A stretch of DNA of 64,000 bases, from assembly GCA_029204225.1 (NCBI GenBank), contig CM055100.1, positions 32,765,645 through 32,829,644 of the forward strand. Direction: 5' to 3'. Shown piece by piece: positions 1 through 10,542 of this stretch. The stretch is from Diphasiastrum complanatum (lineage: Eukaryota; Streptophyta; Lycopodiopsida; Lycopodiales; Lycopodiaceae). A program made the position numbers and the translations under genes. Under the pieces are notes generated by a model that ran no database searches, was not told the DNA's origin, and saw only the letters and a program-made list of their open reading frames with translations. How positions within the stretch are numbered: position 1 is the first letter of the stretch; each line of letters begins with the position of its first letter.

Positions 1-640
1 AATTTAGCCTTTCACTAGCCTCAAGACCATTCTATCTAGTAACAAGTACAACAAATGTACTATTCAAAGGCTCTCCCTTCACTCTTTGCCAGAATTTAGC
101 TACAATGCTACTCTCTTGAATCGCACAAGACTCAAGAAGCAAGATCTATAATGATCTTGAACTCGAAAAGATTTGGGAAAGTGTATTCTACACAATCTAT
201 TCACTTAGAAACTTGGATTTGATTCTTGGAAGTGCCAATGCCTTCCAATGGTGTTTAGAATGGTTTTAGTTTCACCCTTGAACTAAAAAACATAAGCCTT
301 AAACTGTCTCTCAAGAATTTGTAGGTTTAATAAGCTTCTAACACCATTTACTCATCAAATCTATAATAAAAACAATGGATTTTCATAAGCACATCACTAG
401 TTTCACTCTTCACAACTTTTTTGAAGCTCAAATATTGAAAAAACACAAAGTCTTGGTGAAAGTACAACTCCAGCAGCCTCTCACACATGTGAGAAGTACA
501 TCTGAACTTTACACACTAATCTGAACCTCAACATTACAAGTAAACTATTAGAAAAGGTCGCCCTCCTTCAAAATGAATCTAGCACCAATGCTTTCACCAA
601 AATGAAGATTTTTGGATCATCAAATAAGCTCTTTGACTTG

Positions 641-652
641 GCTGTGATACCA
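641..652 (-). other. Primer binding site of element A (tRNA-iMet type)
   Basis: The minus strand reads TGGTATCACAGC directly next to the LTR end. This is the initiator tRNA-Met primer site TGGTATCAGAGC with one mismatch. Confidence 0.75.
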
Positions 653-1285
653 TGTCAAATTTTAGAGTAAAGGATTGAATTTGATCTACAAATGATCACA
701 AAGAATGATTGGTAGCTTGGGATCTTGATCTATCAAGACTAGCATCCAAATCTAGCTTCTACTTGACAATCTTTGTATTTCCAAGCAAGAACAATAAAAA
801 ATGATTACCCATAGCTTCACACGTGTGAAGTATAGCTACTATACGGCCTGATAACAGAGAAATAGTTTACTTAACATTTACTTAGCATACATCCACAAAG
901 AAAGTGCTTAAGAGAGTGTAAACACCAAGATTGCTTCACAAACCAATGTTTCTCATCATTAGCTCAATAATGGATCAAGTACAAAATCATCATAATCTCT
1001 TTCTATGCTGCATCCAGCATGTGTGGCACATCTCATTGTACTCATCCATATCCACTTTAGATAAGTCTATCAAGTTTGCCACATCATCCATTGGTGGTTT
1101 GTGTTGACCTTCTAGATTCCTACAATCTAGGACCTAATTCCTATAATTTAGGAGATGTCATATTAGACTCAAATGAAAGCTAATCAAAATGGATCTGAAT
1201 ATTACAAGTGTCATTTCACACGTGTGGATCCACATAGATGTCAAAGATACATCAAAAACCATGTGAAAATTGCTTAATTCTAACA
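653..1285 (-). repeat. 5' LTR of element A
   Basis: The 633-bp segment begins TGTCAA and ends TAACA on the plus strand, the same termini as the LTR of element B. It contains the perfect palindrome TTCACACGTGTGAA at 816-829 and a second CACACGTGTG at 1217-1226. The outer end is set by the point where reverse-transcriptase homology resumes at 1287. Confidence 0.75.
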
Positions 1286-1286
1286 A

Positions 1287-2998
1287 CTTCAAGTCATATA
1301 GGCTCTTCCTTAAGTGGCAAACCTTGTCCTCCTCACCATCCTTGATGAAGCCCTCAGGTTGCAACATGTAGATTTCCTCCTCCAAGTAGCCATTCAAAAA
1401 AGCATTTGTCACATCCATTTGATAGAGATTCCACTTGAATAAAGTAGCAATACAAAATATCAGTCTAACGGTTACAAGTTCTGCTACAGGAGCAAATGTT
1501 TCCTCATAATCTATGCCTTTAGTTTGAAGAAACCCCTTAGCAACCAATCTAGCTTTGTACTTACTTATAGATCCATCTTGATTGTACTTTAATCTATAGA
1601 TCCACTTACATGCAAGTGGCTCTTCCCATATGGAAGCTGTACAAGATTCCAAGTTTGATTATCTATCAAAGCATCAAACTCTACTTGCATTGCATCTCTC
1701 CAAACTTGTGATCTACTTGCATCTTCATAACATGATGGCTCTTCAAGCATTGTGGTTAGAAAAGAGTAAGAGGTAAAAGGAGATGTGTCTTCCCTTTGCT
1801 TCCCTTTCTCAAAGTATGTGAGCCTTGAAGGCTCGGCCTTTCTCGATGTGGATCTTCTCGGCTCCTTTGGCACTTGATTTTGATCTTCTAAAAGATCATT
1901 TTCAAGAGGCTCCACCTCGAGTGTTGCAAGATCTTCATCACCTAAGAGATTAGATGCATTTGGAGACAACTTGTAACTTTGAGATTCATCAAACAAGAAA
2001 TCCTTGCTAACTTTTACTTTCTTTGAAATAGGATCAAATATCCTATATGCTTTGCTATTTTTACTATAACCTACAAATATTCCTTTGAAGGAAGTTGCAT
2101 CTTCTTTCCTTCTTGCATCCAAAGGAATGTGGACATAGCATATACATCCAAACACTTTAAAATCTTTTACATTGGGCTTATTGCCAAACAAAGCTTGAAA
2201 TGGTGAGATTCCACCCCCCCAAAAAGTGATGGGTAGAGATGCATCAAGTCTTAAAGACTTTGCACATTCACAAAGACTCCTATTTTTCCTCTCGGCCACC
2301 ACATTTTGTTGGGGGGTGTAAGGACAAGTGAGTTCTCTCTTAATGCCATTGATCTCAGAAAAGTCTCTCATCTTGTTGGAGATATACTCTCCTCCATTAT
2401 CACATCTTAGAACTTTAATGCAAGAACTAAGTTGCTTTTCTACTAGAGACTTAAACTTTACAAAAGCTTCATATACAAGGCTTTTCTTAGGCAATAATTC
2501 AATCCAAGTGTATCTAGTACAATCATCAATAAAAGTCACATACATTAAAGCTCCTCCATTACTTTCATGAGAAAAAGTATGTACATCCAAATGGATAAGA
2601 TCTAAAGGTGAGGTAGATCTTGTTAAAGATCTCTTGTAGAAAGTCTTATGTGACTTTGCAAGGCCACATGCCTCACACACTTTTCCACACTTCTTGAAAG
2701 CTTTTGGTAGGCCGAGAGCTAGCTCCTTTGATGCCATGGATTCCATTGATTGAAGATTAGGATGGCCCAATCTTTTGTACCAAAGCTCCACTTGAGTCAA
2801 CTCCTCCCTAACCGTATTCACACTTTCAATAGCCACATTAGCATCCAACTTGAAAAGCCGTCCTTGCTTAATGCCACTAGCTATGCACTTATTATTTTTC
2901 AAGATGGAACACACTCCATTCTTGAAATGTACATCTAGTCCATTGACCAACACTAGGCAAGTTTTTTGTAATGGATGGAACATACAAAACATTATCAA
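1287..2998 (-). pseudogene. Element B pol: GAG-pre-integrase, integrase, start of reverse transcriptase
   Basis: The frame at 1589-2998 shows the pre-integrase zinc region (RLGHP, CEAC), integrase core (FIDDCTRYTW, DNGGEY, an AERKNR end) and the linker to RT. Near 1625 the reading shifts into the frame at 1287-1652, which starts the RT domain (KWIYRLKYNQDGS, VAKGFLQTKGIDYEETFAPV, QMDVTNAFLNGYLEE) and ends at SLYDLK, where element A begins. The catalytic YVDD block and RNase H are not in the window. An intact copy would be a polyprotein of over 1000 residues. Confidence 0.8.
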
Positions 2999-3029
2999 GT
3001 TCTATCCTTTTAGATGATCCTAAGCACAT

Positions 3030-3440
3030 CTATCTTGCATTCTTGATCACTAGCTGTGTAGATTTCTTAGAATCATTGCAAGAAAGTAGATAAGAGAAAT
3101 AATGCTTGTTGAATTCAATCCAAGTGTATCTAGTACAATCATTAATAAAAGTCACATACATTAAAGATCCTCCATTACTTTCATGAGAAAAAGTATGTAC
3201 ATCCGAATGGATAAAATCTAAAGGTGAGGTAGATCTTGTTAAAGATCTTGTAGAAAGTCTTGTGTGACTTTGCAAGGCCACATGCTTCACACACTTTGCC
3301 ACACTTCTTGAAAGCTTTTGGAGGCCGAGAGCTAGCTCCTTTGATGCCATGGATTCCATTGATTGAAGATTAAGATGGCCCAGTCTTTTGTGCTATGCAC
3401 TTATTATTTTTCAAGATGGAACACACTCCATTCTTGAAAT
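3030..3440 (-). pseudogene. Duplicated pre-integrase/integrase scrap within element B
   Basis: The segment about 3105-3390 repeats 2480-2780 almost word for word, including the start MESMASKELALG and the HSDVHTFSHESNGG block. It then jumps to a short copy of 2877-2928 (positions 3391-3440) before gag begins. The jump removes the intervening pre-integrase sequence. This is a local tandem duplication with an internal deletion, not a separate gene. Confidence 0.7.
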
Positions 3441-4068
3441 GTTTGCTTTCTCATCACCATTATGTAGTGATAAGGACCCCAATCTTGTTTTGAGGTGTAG
3501 AATCCTACTGTCCTCGGCCACAAGAACATTATGCAATTTTTCAATTGATGGAAGTTGGTCTTGAATAACAAAGAATTGAACTAGATTAGAGAACTCATCT
3601 CCTAATCCATTCAAGATTACTTGTACTAGTTCATTATCTTGGATCTTCTCTCCTATAGATCCCAATTCTTTGTTCAAGAATTTTATCCTTAGGACATACT
3701 CTTGTCCATTTTCTCCACTTCCCCTCATGCTGCATTATCAAGTTTCTTAGAATAAGAACTCTTGAAGTGTTATTGGATTCATAAATGTTCTTTAGTGAAT
3801 CCCAAACCTCTTTTGATGTGGTACAAGAAGCCACCTCCTTCAAGAGGTCATTGCTTACATTTAACTTCAAGCAATGTAGGGCTAATCTAACCCTCATCTT
3901 GTATTTTAGTTGTTCTTGGGGAGCTTGAGGCTCTTCCTGAGCTCCTAAGACAATATCAAAGAGATCATGAACCACTAGTAATGATTCCATTCTTACTTTC
4001 CAAATGGAATAGCTTGTGGAAGTTAGTTTCTCACTAGATTCTACCATATATCCACCCATGGATGTCAT
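3441..4068 (-). pseudogene. Element B gag
   Basis: The likely ATG is at 4068-4066 (MTSMGGYMVESSEKLT). The translation shows the copia gag core: SYSIWKVRMESLL, an RLALHCLKLNV helix, WDSLKNIYESNNTSRV, and after a frameshift near 3720 a YVLRIKFLNKELGSIGEKI segment followed by VILNGLGDEF. No zinc knuckle is present because the 3' part was lost at the junction near 3440. Homologous gag pieces occur at 5437-5926 (C), 14918-15850, 37413-37733 (F) and 47500-48167 (G). Confidence 0.75.
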
Positions 4069-4572
4069 TTTGAATGAAAGCCTATGAGACACTCAAAGTT
4101 CTCTTGATAAGATGTGATCTAAGATATATTTCTAGCTTTCAAGAAGCTTCTAATCTTGGCCCAATCAGTCCTAGTTCAGCTTGGATGATGGTATAATAGA
4201 TCAACTACAAATATCCTAGCAATTCTCTCCACAAAGAAATTGATTCTAGTTCCACTTAAGATCTAAACAAATCACTATTTGATCATTAGCATTCAATAGA
4301 TTGAACCTAGATCTAGACAATGCACTAAAAACCTTGAATTTTGGACTAGTATGCACTTTTTTGGATCAAAAACACTTATGGAAGTTAATTTGAAGGTTGT
4401 TGTACGGTTTCACAAGTGTGGACAGTACTTCAGCAGCCCACAAATCGATCTTGACCAAAAACAATGATGTTACTTCTCTCTTTGAACTCGCCCTCTCAAT
4501 TAGAATTAAAAAACAACAAATTGTCAATGATTTCTCAAGTACTATTAATCATTTAGATCACTCTTAGACTTG

Positions 4573-4584
4573 GCTCTGATACCA
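4573..4584 (-). other. Primer binding site of element B (tRNA-iMet)
   Basis: The minus strand reads TGGTATCAGAGC, an exact match to the initiator tRNA-Met primer site common in plant copia elements. It follows the LTR end without a spacer. Confidence 0.9.
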
Positions 4585-5436
4585 TGTCAATTTTCAGAGA
4601 AAAAGGACAAATATTGATTGTACTATCAATCATTAAGAGTTATTGATTGCTTAATCCAAAGATCTATCAAGTTCTAGATGTTAGATCTTGATCTAGATGC
4701 TTTGCACTATGATTTAAGCAAGAGCAATGGATCAAATGATCAAACACATGGATGGGCGGCCTCACACATGTGGAGGACAATACCTATACGATCTGTTTGC
4801 AGAGAGTAAAGTACATTAACTTACAAATGCATTTCATTCATCAAAACTCAAGACAAATGTGGAAATCTCAACAAAACTAGAATTTCCCAATGTCACATCA
4901 ACTTGTTATTGATTTGGTTGATCTCTTTATAGATCAAGTACATCCACGAGCTGTGTATTGTCCAGCAGGCTTTCACACGTGTGAAGAGTGCCTAGTCATC
5001 CAGATCCACCAATGGGAGTCATATGTGCTCATTTCCCAAAGTTGACTATTCTCTTTGGCTAGAAAACAAAAAGCTAGTCTTCCACATTTATAGGAACATT
5101 CCCTATAAAATAGAATCTAATGAAATCTTCCTATCTTATCTTCTAGATGCTTATCCACACGTGTGAATGGTATCTTGACATGTGTGAGTAATAACTCATT
5201 CACATGGAAGTCCAATCTATTTACACAAAGTTTGACCAATTTGACCATTTTCAAGATTCTATTCAAAGGTCAATTGTACACTAGTGTAGATCAAGCTAAA
5301 ACCAATCTAACTTAATAAAAATGACTTGTGTACATTCTTTCACACGTGGGAACATACTCCACACGTGTGAGATCCTATCAAGCTCAAATAACTTGAGATC
5401 TACAAGATACAACAAGTTGGAAGTGATATTTTAACA
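4585..5436 (-). repeat. 5' LTR of element B
   Basis: The 852-bp segment starts TGTCAA and ends TTAACA on the plus strand. The inner end is fixed by the adjacent primer binding site; the outer end by resumption of gag similarity of element C. It carries exact CACACGTGTG at 4974-4983, 5156-5165 and 5360-5369, plus relaxed copies. Confidence 0.8.
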
Positions 5437-5926
5437 TAGCAATTTTTCAATTGATGGAAGTTAGTCTTGAATAGCAAAAGATTGAACTAGATTAGAGAAC
5501 TCATCTCCTAATCCATTCAAAATTACTTGTACTAGTTCATTATCTTGATCTTCTCTCATATAGATCCCAATTCTTTGTTCAAGGATTTTATCCTTAGGAC
5601 ATACTCTTGTCCATTTTCTCCACTTTCCCTCATGCTTTGCAAGATCAAGTTTCTTAGCATAAGCACTCTTGAAGTGTTATTGGATTCATAAATGTTCTTT
5701 AGTGAATCCCAAGCCTCTTTTGATGTGATACAAGAAGCTACCTCCTTCAAGAGGTCATTGCTTACATTTAATTTCAAGCAATGTAGGGCTAATCTAACCC
5801 TCTTCTTGTACTTTAGTTGTTCTTGGGGAGCTTGAGGCTCTTCCTCAACTCCTAAGACAATATCAAACAGATCATGAACCACTAGTAGTGATTCCATTCT
5901 TACTTTCCAAATGGAATAGTTTGTGG
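5437..5926 (-). pseudogene. Element C: gag fragment of a related copia element
   Basis: The frame at 5556-5897 reads MESLLVVHDLFDIVLG and continues through WDSLKNIYESNNTSRV to NGQEYVLRIKSLNKELG, nearly identical to element B gag. Gag similarity continues to 5437, where the LTR of B begins. On the other side it stops at about 5926, before the gag start codon, exactly where the GC-rich repeat begins. C was therefore hit by B's insertion and truncated at the junction with the next repeat. Confidence 0.75.
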
Positions 5927-6595
5927 CTTATGCACCTTGATTTCTCTCCTTGTCCCAGCCTGATCTTCATACTTTTCATTTTTGGCTCTTTGAGGTAGGC
6001 AAAGATTGAGTACGCCGCAATGCACCTCTCACTTAGCTTGAAGTAGCTGTCTTTGAATCAATCCAAATGTAACCATTGACCTCGTGGAGAGCCAAGGGGT
6101 CACACCAGTTTGATCCGCATACGAACTATCTCTTCACGTTCGTTTGAAGCGCAATGTCCGTCGCGCAAAACTTGACTTTCACAATTCCATCAGTCAAAAC
6201 AAGGAGTGTACATCTCCCTTGAAATTGCCCATCCATCCTTTGCAAATATGCAGTCGTTTCGTCGCCGTTCACGTGCGAGTACTTCAACTGCAAATCCGCC
6301 CCACACAATCTGTAGTCCTCTTTGTTTGATGGTGTCAGCCTTCAAAAGAAAGGTTCCTTCTCGAGCCATCAGCTCCTTGTATCACAAGCAATCATGCAAA
6401 CCAGGCAAAGCACGAGTACTAAGACTCACCACGAATACGTGCAAGCAAGACACTCATGCATGTTTACTAACAGGTAACAAAGACAAGGTCCCCCTTTGAG
6501 ATAGTCCTGCCAAAGGACCTTTGCCTAGCCGCGCCCATACAGATTGATCACAGAATCAGCCCACAGAGAACACCCATTCAACTATCCGTGCTTTC

Positions 6596-6800
6596 ACCAT
6601 TAAGCAGCACATTGCCTCAGTCACATCCCACCACCTTTTGGTCGATAGCACTTATAGCTAAACGATCGACAGCTATCCTCGAATATACCACCCCCGTGGA
6701 GGCACCCGTTCACCGTTAGGCAGCACATTGCCTCAGTAACGCCCCCACCAAATCTAGTCGATAGCCCTTATAGCTAAACGATCGACAGCATACCAACCCA
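6596..6800. repeat. 115-bp sub-repeat pair inside the GC-rich repeat
   Basis: Two units starting at 6596 and 6711 share the words GCAGCACATTGCCTCAGT, GTCGATAGC and CTTATAGCTAAACGATCGAC. The same pair appears in copy 2 at 9170 and 9285 with the same 115-bp offset, so it predates the larger duplication. Confidence 0.8.
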
Positions 6801-6894
6801 ATCGTGGACGCACCTGGGAACCGCGACTTAGCTTTCCAGCCTTCAACTCTTGCCATCCAAACCCACTTGACATACAAGCAGCCAACAATAATCA

Positions 6895-7195
6895 GACTTA
6901 ACCAACTGGAAGTTCTGAAACCAACATTGAGATCCAACCTGGCGCCATGCCAGATCGGGGCTCCCGATGTGGGTGACTTCCCTCCAAGCAAGCCGCCCGA
7001 CATACATCAAACTTAACCAACTCGTTACAAACGAGTAACATCCATTCCAAGAAACTGGTCTGACTTATATCGGACTTAACCATCTGGAAGCTTCGTCACG
7101 AGCGCTGGAAGCCAACCTGGCGCCACGCCAGACTGGACAGCCATAAATAGGTAACTTCCACCCAAGCAAGCCATCCAACTCAGCCGACATATTAG
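6895..7195. repeat. Diverged 178-bp sub-repeat pair inside the GC-rich repeat
   Basis: Units starting at 6895 and 7073 share GACTTAACCA, CAACCTGGCGCCA, CCAAGCAAGCC and CCGACAT in the same order. They are more diverged than the 115-bp pair. The same pair occurs in copy 2 near 9470-9770. Confidence 0.65.
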
Positions 7196-7822
7196 AGCCC
7201 GTTCCCCAAGAGCTTAACCCATTCACGTTCATGCAAGGAACACTCGGAACCATAAGCCGCGACAGATATGGAGACAACCAGTTCCTGGACCAAATGGTCT
7301 CGACAACATACCGCTGGTGCCGCGGACCGAATGGTCCTGACGGCATACCGATGGCGTCCCGGGATATGACCCTCAGCTATGCGCCAAATTAAAAAGTTTG
7401 AAGCGGCATTACAACTGGCGCTTTTACCGAACACTGACACCCAGAAGGTAATCAGAGTCAGTTTGCGAAAAATCCCACTTTATTGATAAATCTGAGAAGG
7501 TTACATTTCAAGTGTGTGACCGACCCTAGTCTCCGGGGCGCTGGCATGCCAAGGCGAGTGCCAGGACAACATTCCAGCCAGGGAGGCTGAGACTTGGTCG
7601 GAGCTCGCGCTGAGGCGCAACCCGCACTCCCCTATAGTATTGGTGGGATTCGCCACCTCCCCTCATACCAAGTACTCTACCCAGACTGGTAAAGCACGTT
7701 TTCTCTCTCTAGAATTTATTGATCCCTTTAATCATGCCTAGATCGTGTGAGGTGATTGCACATCGATCTGAGCTCTCTGGACTTCGCTAGAACCGGTCAA
7801 AGATTTTCAGCCATAGGAACTT

Positions 7823-7926
7823 GGCGCCGGCTGGATTCTAGTCACAGTGGCGCCGGGAGCGGCGCCGACGCCAGTGGCGCCGGGCACAGCAGGGGTGCTG
7901 CTGGCGCCAGGGACAATGCTGGCGCC
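7823..7926. repeat. Cluster of six GGCGCC words
   Basis: GGCGCC occurs at 7823, 7849, 7861, 7876, 7903 and 7921, in degenerate repeats of the form (G/C)TGGCGCCGG. The cluster lies in the part of copy 1 that is missing from copy 2. A 73-residue open frame across it (7756-7977) is Gly/Ala/Ser-rich only because of this repeat. Confidence 0.6.
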
Positions 7927-8436
7927 GGAAGTAAAGCTTGTAAAGGTAAGTTTACAGCATCCACCCCACCTTTATAAAATCTGATGTCCTCTTCAGATGT
8001 CAGATTAATGTAAAGGTGTCTCCCAATCAAAATTAACTATACATTTGAGCTACTTGGCACAGTACTCAATTTACTGGCCGCTTTTTATTAACATTGAAGC
8101 TGGCACACCACAAGTCGGAGGCTTAGCTCTTTGTACTGAAAAATACTTAACTTGAAAATATCACATTGTCTGGGAAAAGCGTAGATTTTATGTCGCTTAC
8201 GTAAAACCCAAGAACCTTATTAACTGGTGACAGAGGCCTTTCTGTGAAATGTTCGCCCCCGTCGCTTCTGACTTTTGACTTTGGAACTCCTTTGAGCTCC
8301 TGATTTGTCCTTGACGCACTTTGTGTTGAGCTTCCTGAGCTCCAGATTTGATCAGTTCTGCACAGGTATCAGGGCTCCCTGAGCCAAAGGATTTTTCATT
8401 TGATTGCCCACATTATGGTCCACTCCGCGCCTTGTT

Positions 8437-10361
8437 GCTTATGCACCTTGATTTCTCTCCTTGTCCCAGCCTGATCTTCATACTTTTCATTTTTGGCTCT
8501 TTGAGGTAGGCAAAGATTGAGTACGCCGCAATGCACCTCTCACTTAGCTTGAAGTAGCTGTCTTTGAATCAATCCAAATGTAACCATTGACCTCGTGGAG
8601 AGCCAAGGGGTCGCACCAGTTTGATCCGCATACGAACTATCTCTTCGCGTTCGTTTGAAGCGCAATGTCTATCGCGCAAAACTTGACTTTCACAATTCCA
8701 TCAGTCAAAACAAGGAGTGTACATCTCCCTTGAAATTGCTCTTTCCAACTTTTGACTTCCTGCTTGCGGCTGGTGGGCATCGCCACAAATGAAACAGGCT
8801 AGCCATCCATCCTTTGCAAACATGCAGTCGTTTCGTTGCCGTTCACGTGCAAGTACTTGAACTGCGAATCCGCCCCACACAATCTGTAGTCCTCTTTGTT
8901 TGATGGTGTCAGCCTTCAAAAGAAAGGTTCCTTCTCGAGCCATCATCTCCTTGTATCAGAAGCAATCATGCAAACCAGGCAAAGCACGAGTACTAAGACT
9001 CACCACGAATACGTGCAAGCAAGACACTCAGGCATGTTTACTAACAGGTAACAAAGACAAGGTCCCCCTTTGAGATAGTCCTGCCAAAGGACCTTTACCT
9101 GGCCGCGCCCATACAGATCGATCACAGAATCAGCCCACAGAGAACACCCATTCAACTATCCGTGCTTTCACCATTAGGCAGCACATTGCCTCAGTCACAT
9201 CCCACCACCTTTTGGTCGATAGCCCTTATAGCTAAACGATCGACAGCTATCCTCGAATATACCACCCCCGTGGAGGCACCCGTTCACCGTTAGGCAGCAC
9301 ATTGCCTCAGTAACGCCCCCACCAAATCTAGTCGATAGCCCTTATAGCTAAACGATCGACAGCATACCAACCCAATCGTGGACGCACCTGGGAACCGCGA
9401 CTTAGCTTTCCAGCCTTCAACTCTTGCCGTCCAAACCCACTTGACATACAAGCAGCCAACAACGATCAGACTTAACCAACTAGAAGTTCAAAAACCAACA
9501 TTGAGATCCAACCTGGCGCCATGCCAGATCGGGGGTCCCGATGTGGGTGACTTCCCTCCAAGCAAGCCGCCCGACATACATCAAACTTAACCAACTCGTT
9601 ACAAACGAGTAACATCCATTCCAAGAAACTGGTCTGACTTACATCGGACTTAACCATCTGGAAGCTTCGTCATGAGCGCTGGAAGCCAACTTGGTGCCAC
9701 GCCAGACTGGATAGCCATAAACAGGTAACTTCCACCCAAGCAAGCCATCCAACTCAGCCGACATGTTAGAGCCCATTCCCCAAGAGCTTAACCCATTCAC
9801 GTTCATGCAAGGAACACTCGAAACCACAAGCCGCGACAGATATGGAGACAACCAGTTCCTGGACCAAATGGTCCCGACAGCATACCGCTGGCGCCACGGA
9901 CCGAATGGTCCCGACGGCATACCGATGGCGTCCCGGGATACGACCCTCAGCTATGCGCCAAATTAAAAAGTTTGAAGCGGCCTCACAATTGGCGCTTTTA
10001 CCGAACACTGACACCCAGAAGGTAATCAGAGTCAGTTTGCAAAAAATCCCACTTTATTGATAAATCTGAGAAGGTTACATTTCAAGTGTGTGACCGACCC
10101 TAGTCTCCGGGGCGCTGGCATGCCAAGGCGAGTGCCAGGACAACATTCCAGCCAGGGAGGCTGAGACTTGGTCGGAGCTCGCGCTGAGGCGCAACCCGCA
10201 CTCCCCTATAGTATTGGTGGGATTCGCCACCTCCCCTCATACCAAGTACTCTACCCAGGCTGGTAAAGCACATTTTCTCTCTCTAGAATTTATTGATCCC
10301 TTTAATCATGCAAGGATTTGTCGTTTGATTGCCCACTTTATGGTCCACTCCGTGCCTTGTT
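8437..10361. repeat. GC-rich repeat, copy 2 (649-bp internal segment missing)
   Basis: It aligns with copy 1 from the first base (CTTATGCACCTTG) to the end, with two structural differences. Copy 2 has 63 extra bases at 8740-8802. It lacks the equivalent of 7738-8386, the join lying at 10311/10312 with one or two bases of shared sequence. The remainder of the unit (10312-10361) then leads into copy 3. Confidence 0.75.
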
Positions 10362-10542
10362 GCTTATGCACCTTGATTTCTCTCCTTGTCCCAGCCTGAT
10401 CTTCATACTTTTCATTTTTGGCTCTTTGAGGTAGGAAAAGATTGAGTACGCCGCAATGCACCTCTCACTTAGCTTGAAGTAGTTGTCTTTGAATCAATCC
10501 AAATGTAACCATTGACCTCGTGGAGAGCCAAGGGGTCGCACC
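10362..10542. repeat. GC-rich repeat, truncated copy 3
   Basis: The first 181 bp of the unit are repeated here and stop abruptly after GGGGTCGCACC, where sequence of another copia element begins. Confidence 0.75.

Larger units (their letters stand above)
1..1285 (-). mobile_element. Copia element A: 5' end only, cut by the window edge
   Basis: On the minus strand this segment reads 5' LTR (653-1285), primer binding site (641-652), then an untranslated leader running off the left edge. The leader resembles that of element B (4069-4572) in position and in scattered words, so the two are related copies. No gag frame is readable in 1-640. The right LTR end abuts a reverse-transcriptase frame broken exactly at its SLYDLK motif, so A appears to have inserted into element B. 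The other half of B, and A's own pol and 3' LTR, should lie left of the window. Superfamily is inferred from B. Confidence 0.75.
1286..5436 (-). mobile_element. Copia element B: rearranged, nested between A and C
   Basis: Order on the minus strand: 5' LTR (4585-5436), primer binding site (4573-4584), leader (4069-4572), gag (about 3441-4068), a duplicated scrap of pre-integrase/integrase (about 3030-3440), pre-integrase plus integrase (about 1640-2998), then reverse transcriptase cut off at 1287 by element A. No protease domain is visible, so gag runs directly into pre-integrase sequence. Gene order (integrase before RT) identifies Ty1/copia. The right LTR end lies inside the gag frame of element C. 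Frameshifts near 1625 and 3700 make it non-autonomous. Confidence 0.8.
5926..8436. repeat. GC-rich 2.5-kb repeat, copy 1
   Basis: This 2511-bp unit is repeated at 8437-10361 and, in part, at 10362-10542, at roughly 97% identity by eye. It is richer in G+C than its surroundings and contains internal sub-repeats (6596-6800, 6895-7195). Short open frames within it are conserved only because the copies are recent; none shows a domain. The unit could be a tandem duplication, or a long terminal repeat with a 649-bp interior (7738-8386). No primer binding site, polypurine tract or coding domain was found to decide this. Confidence 0.7.

Noticed and set aside
2328-2938. Plus-strand frames opposite the integrase of element B
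   Set aside because: They are shadows of the copia pol reading frame.
6716-7440. Several overlapping frames of 60-95 codons on both strands, repeated at 9378-10060
   Set aside because: They persist only because the GC-rich repeat is duplicated. Frames conflict, no domain is visible and some differ by stops or length between copies.
7756-7977. Gly/Ala/Ser-rich 73-codon frame
   Set aside because: Composition is explained by the GGCGCC repeat cluster; the segment is missing from the second copy.
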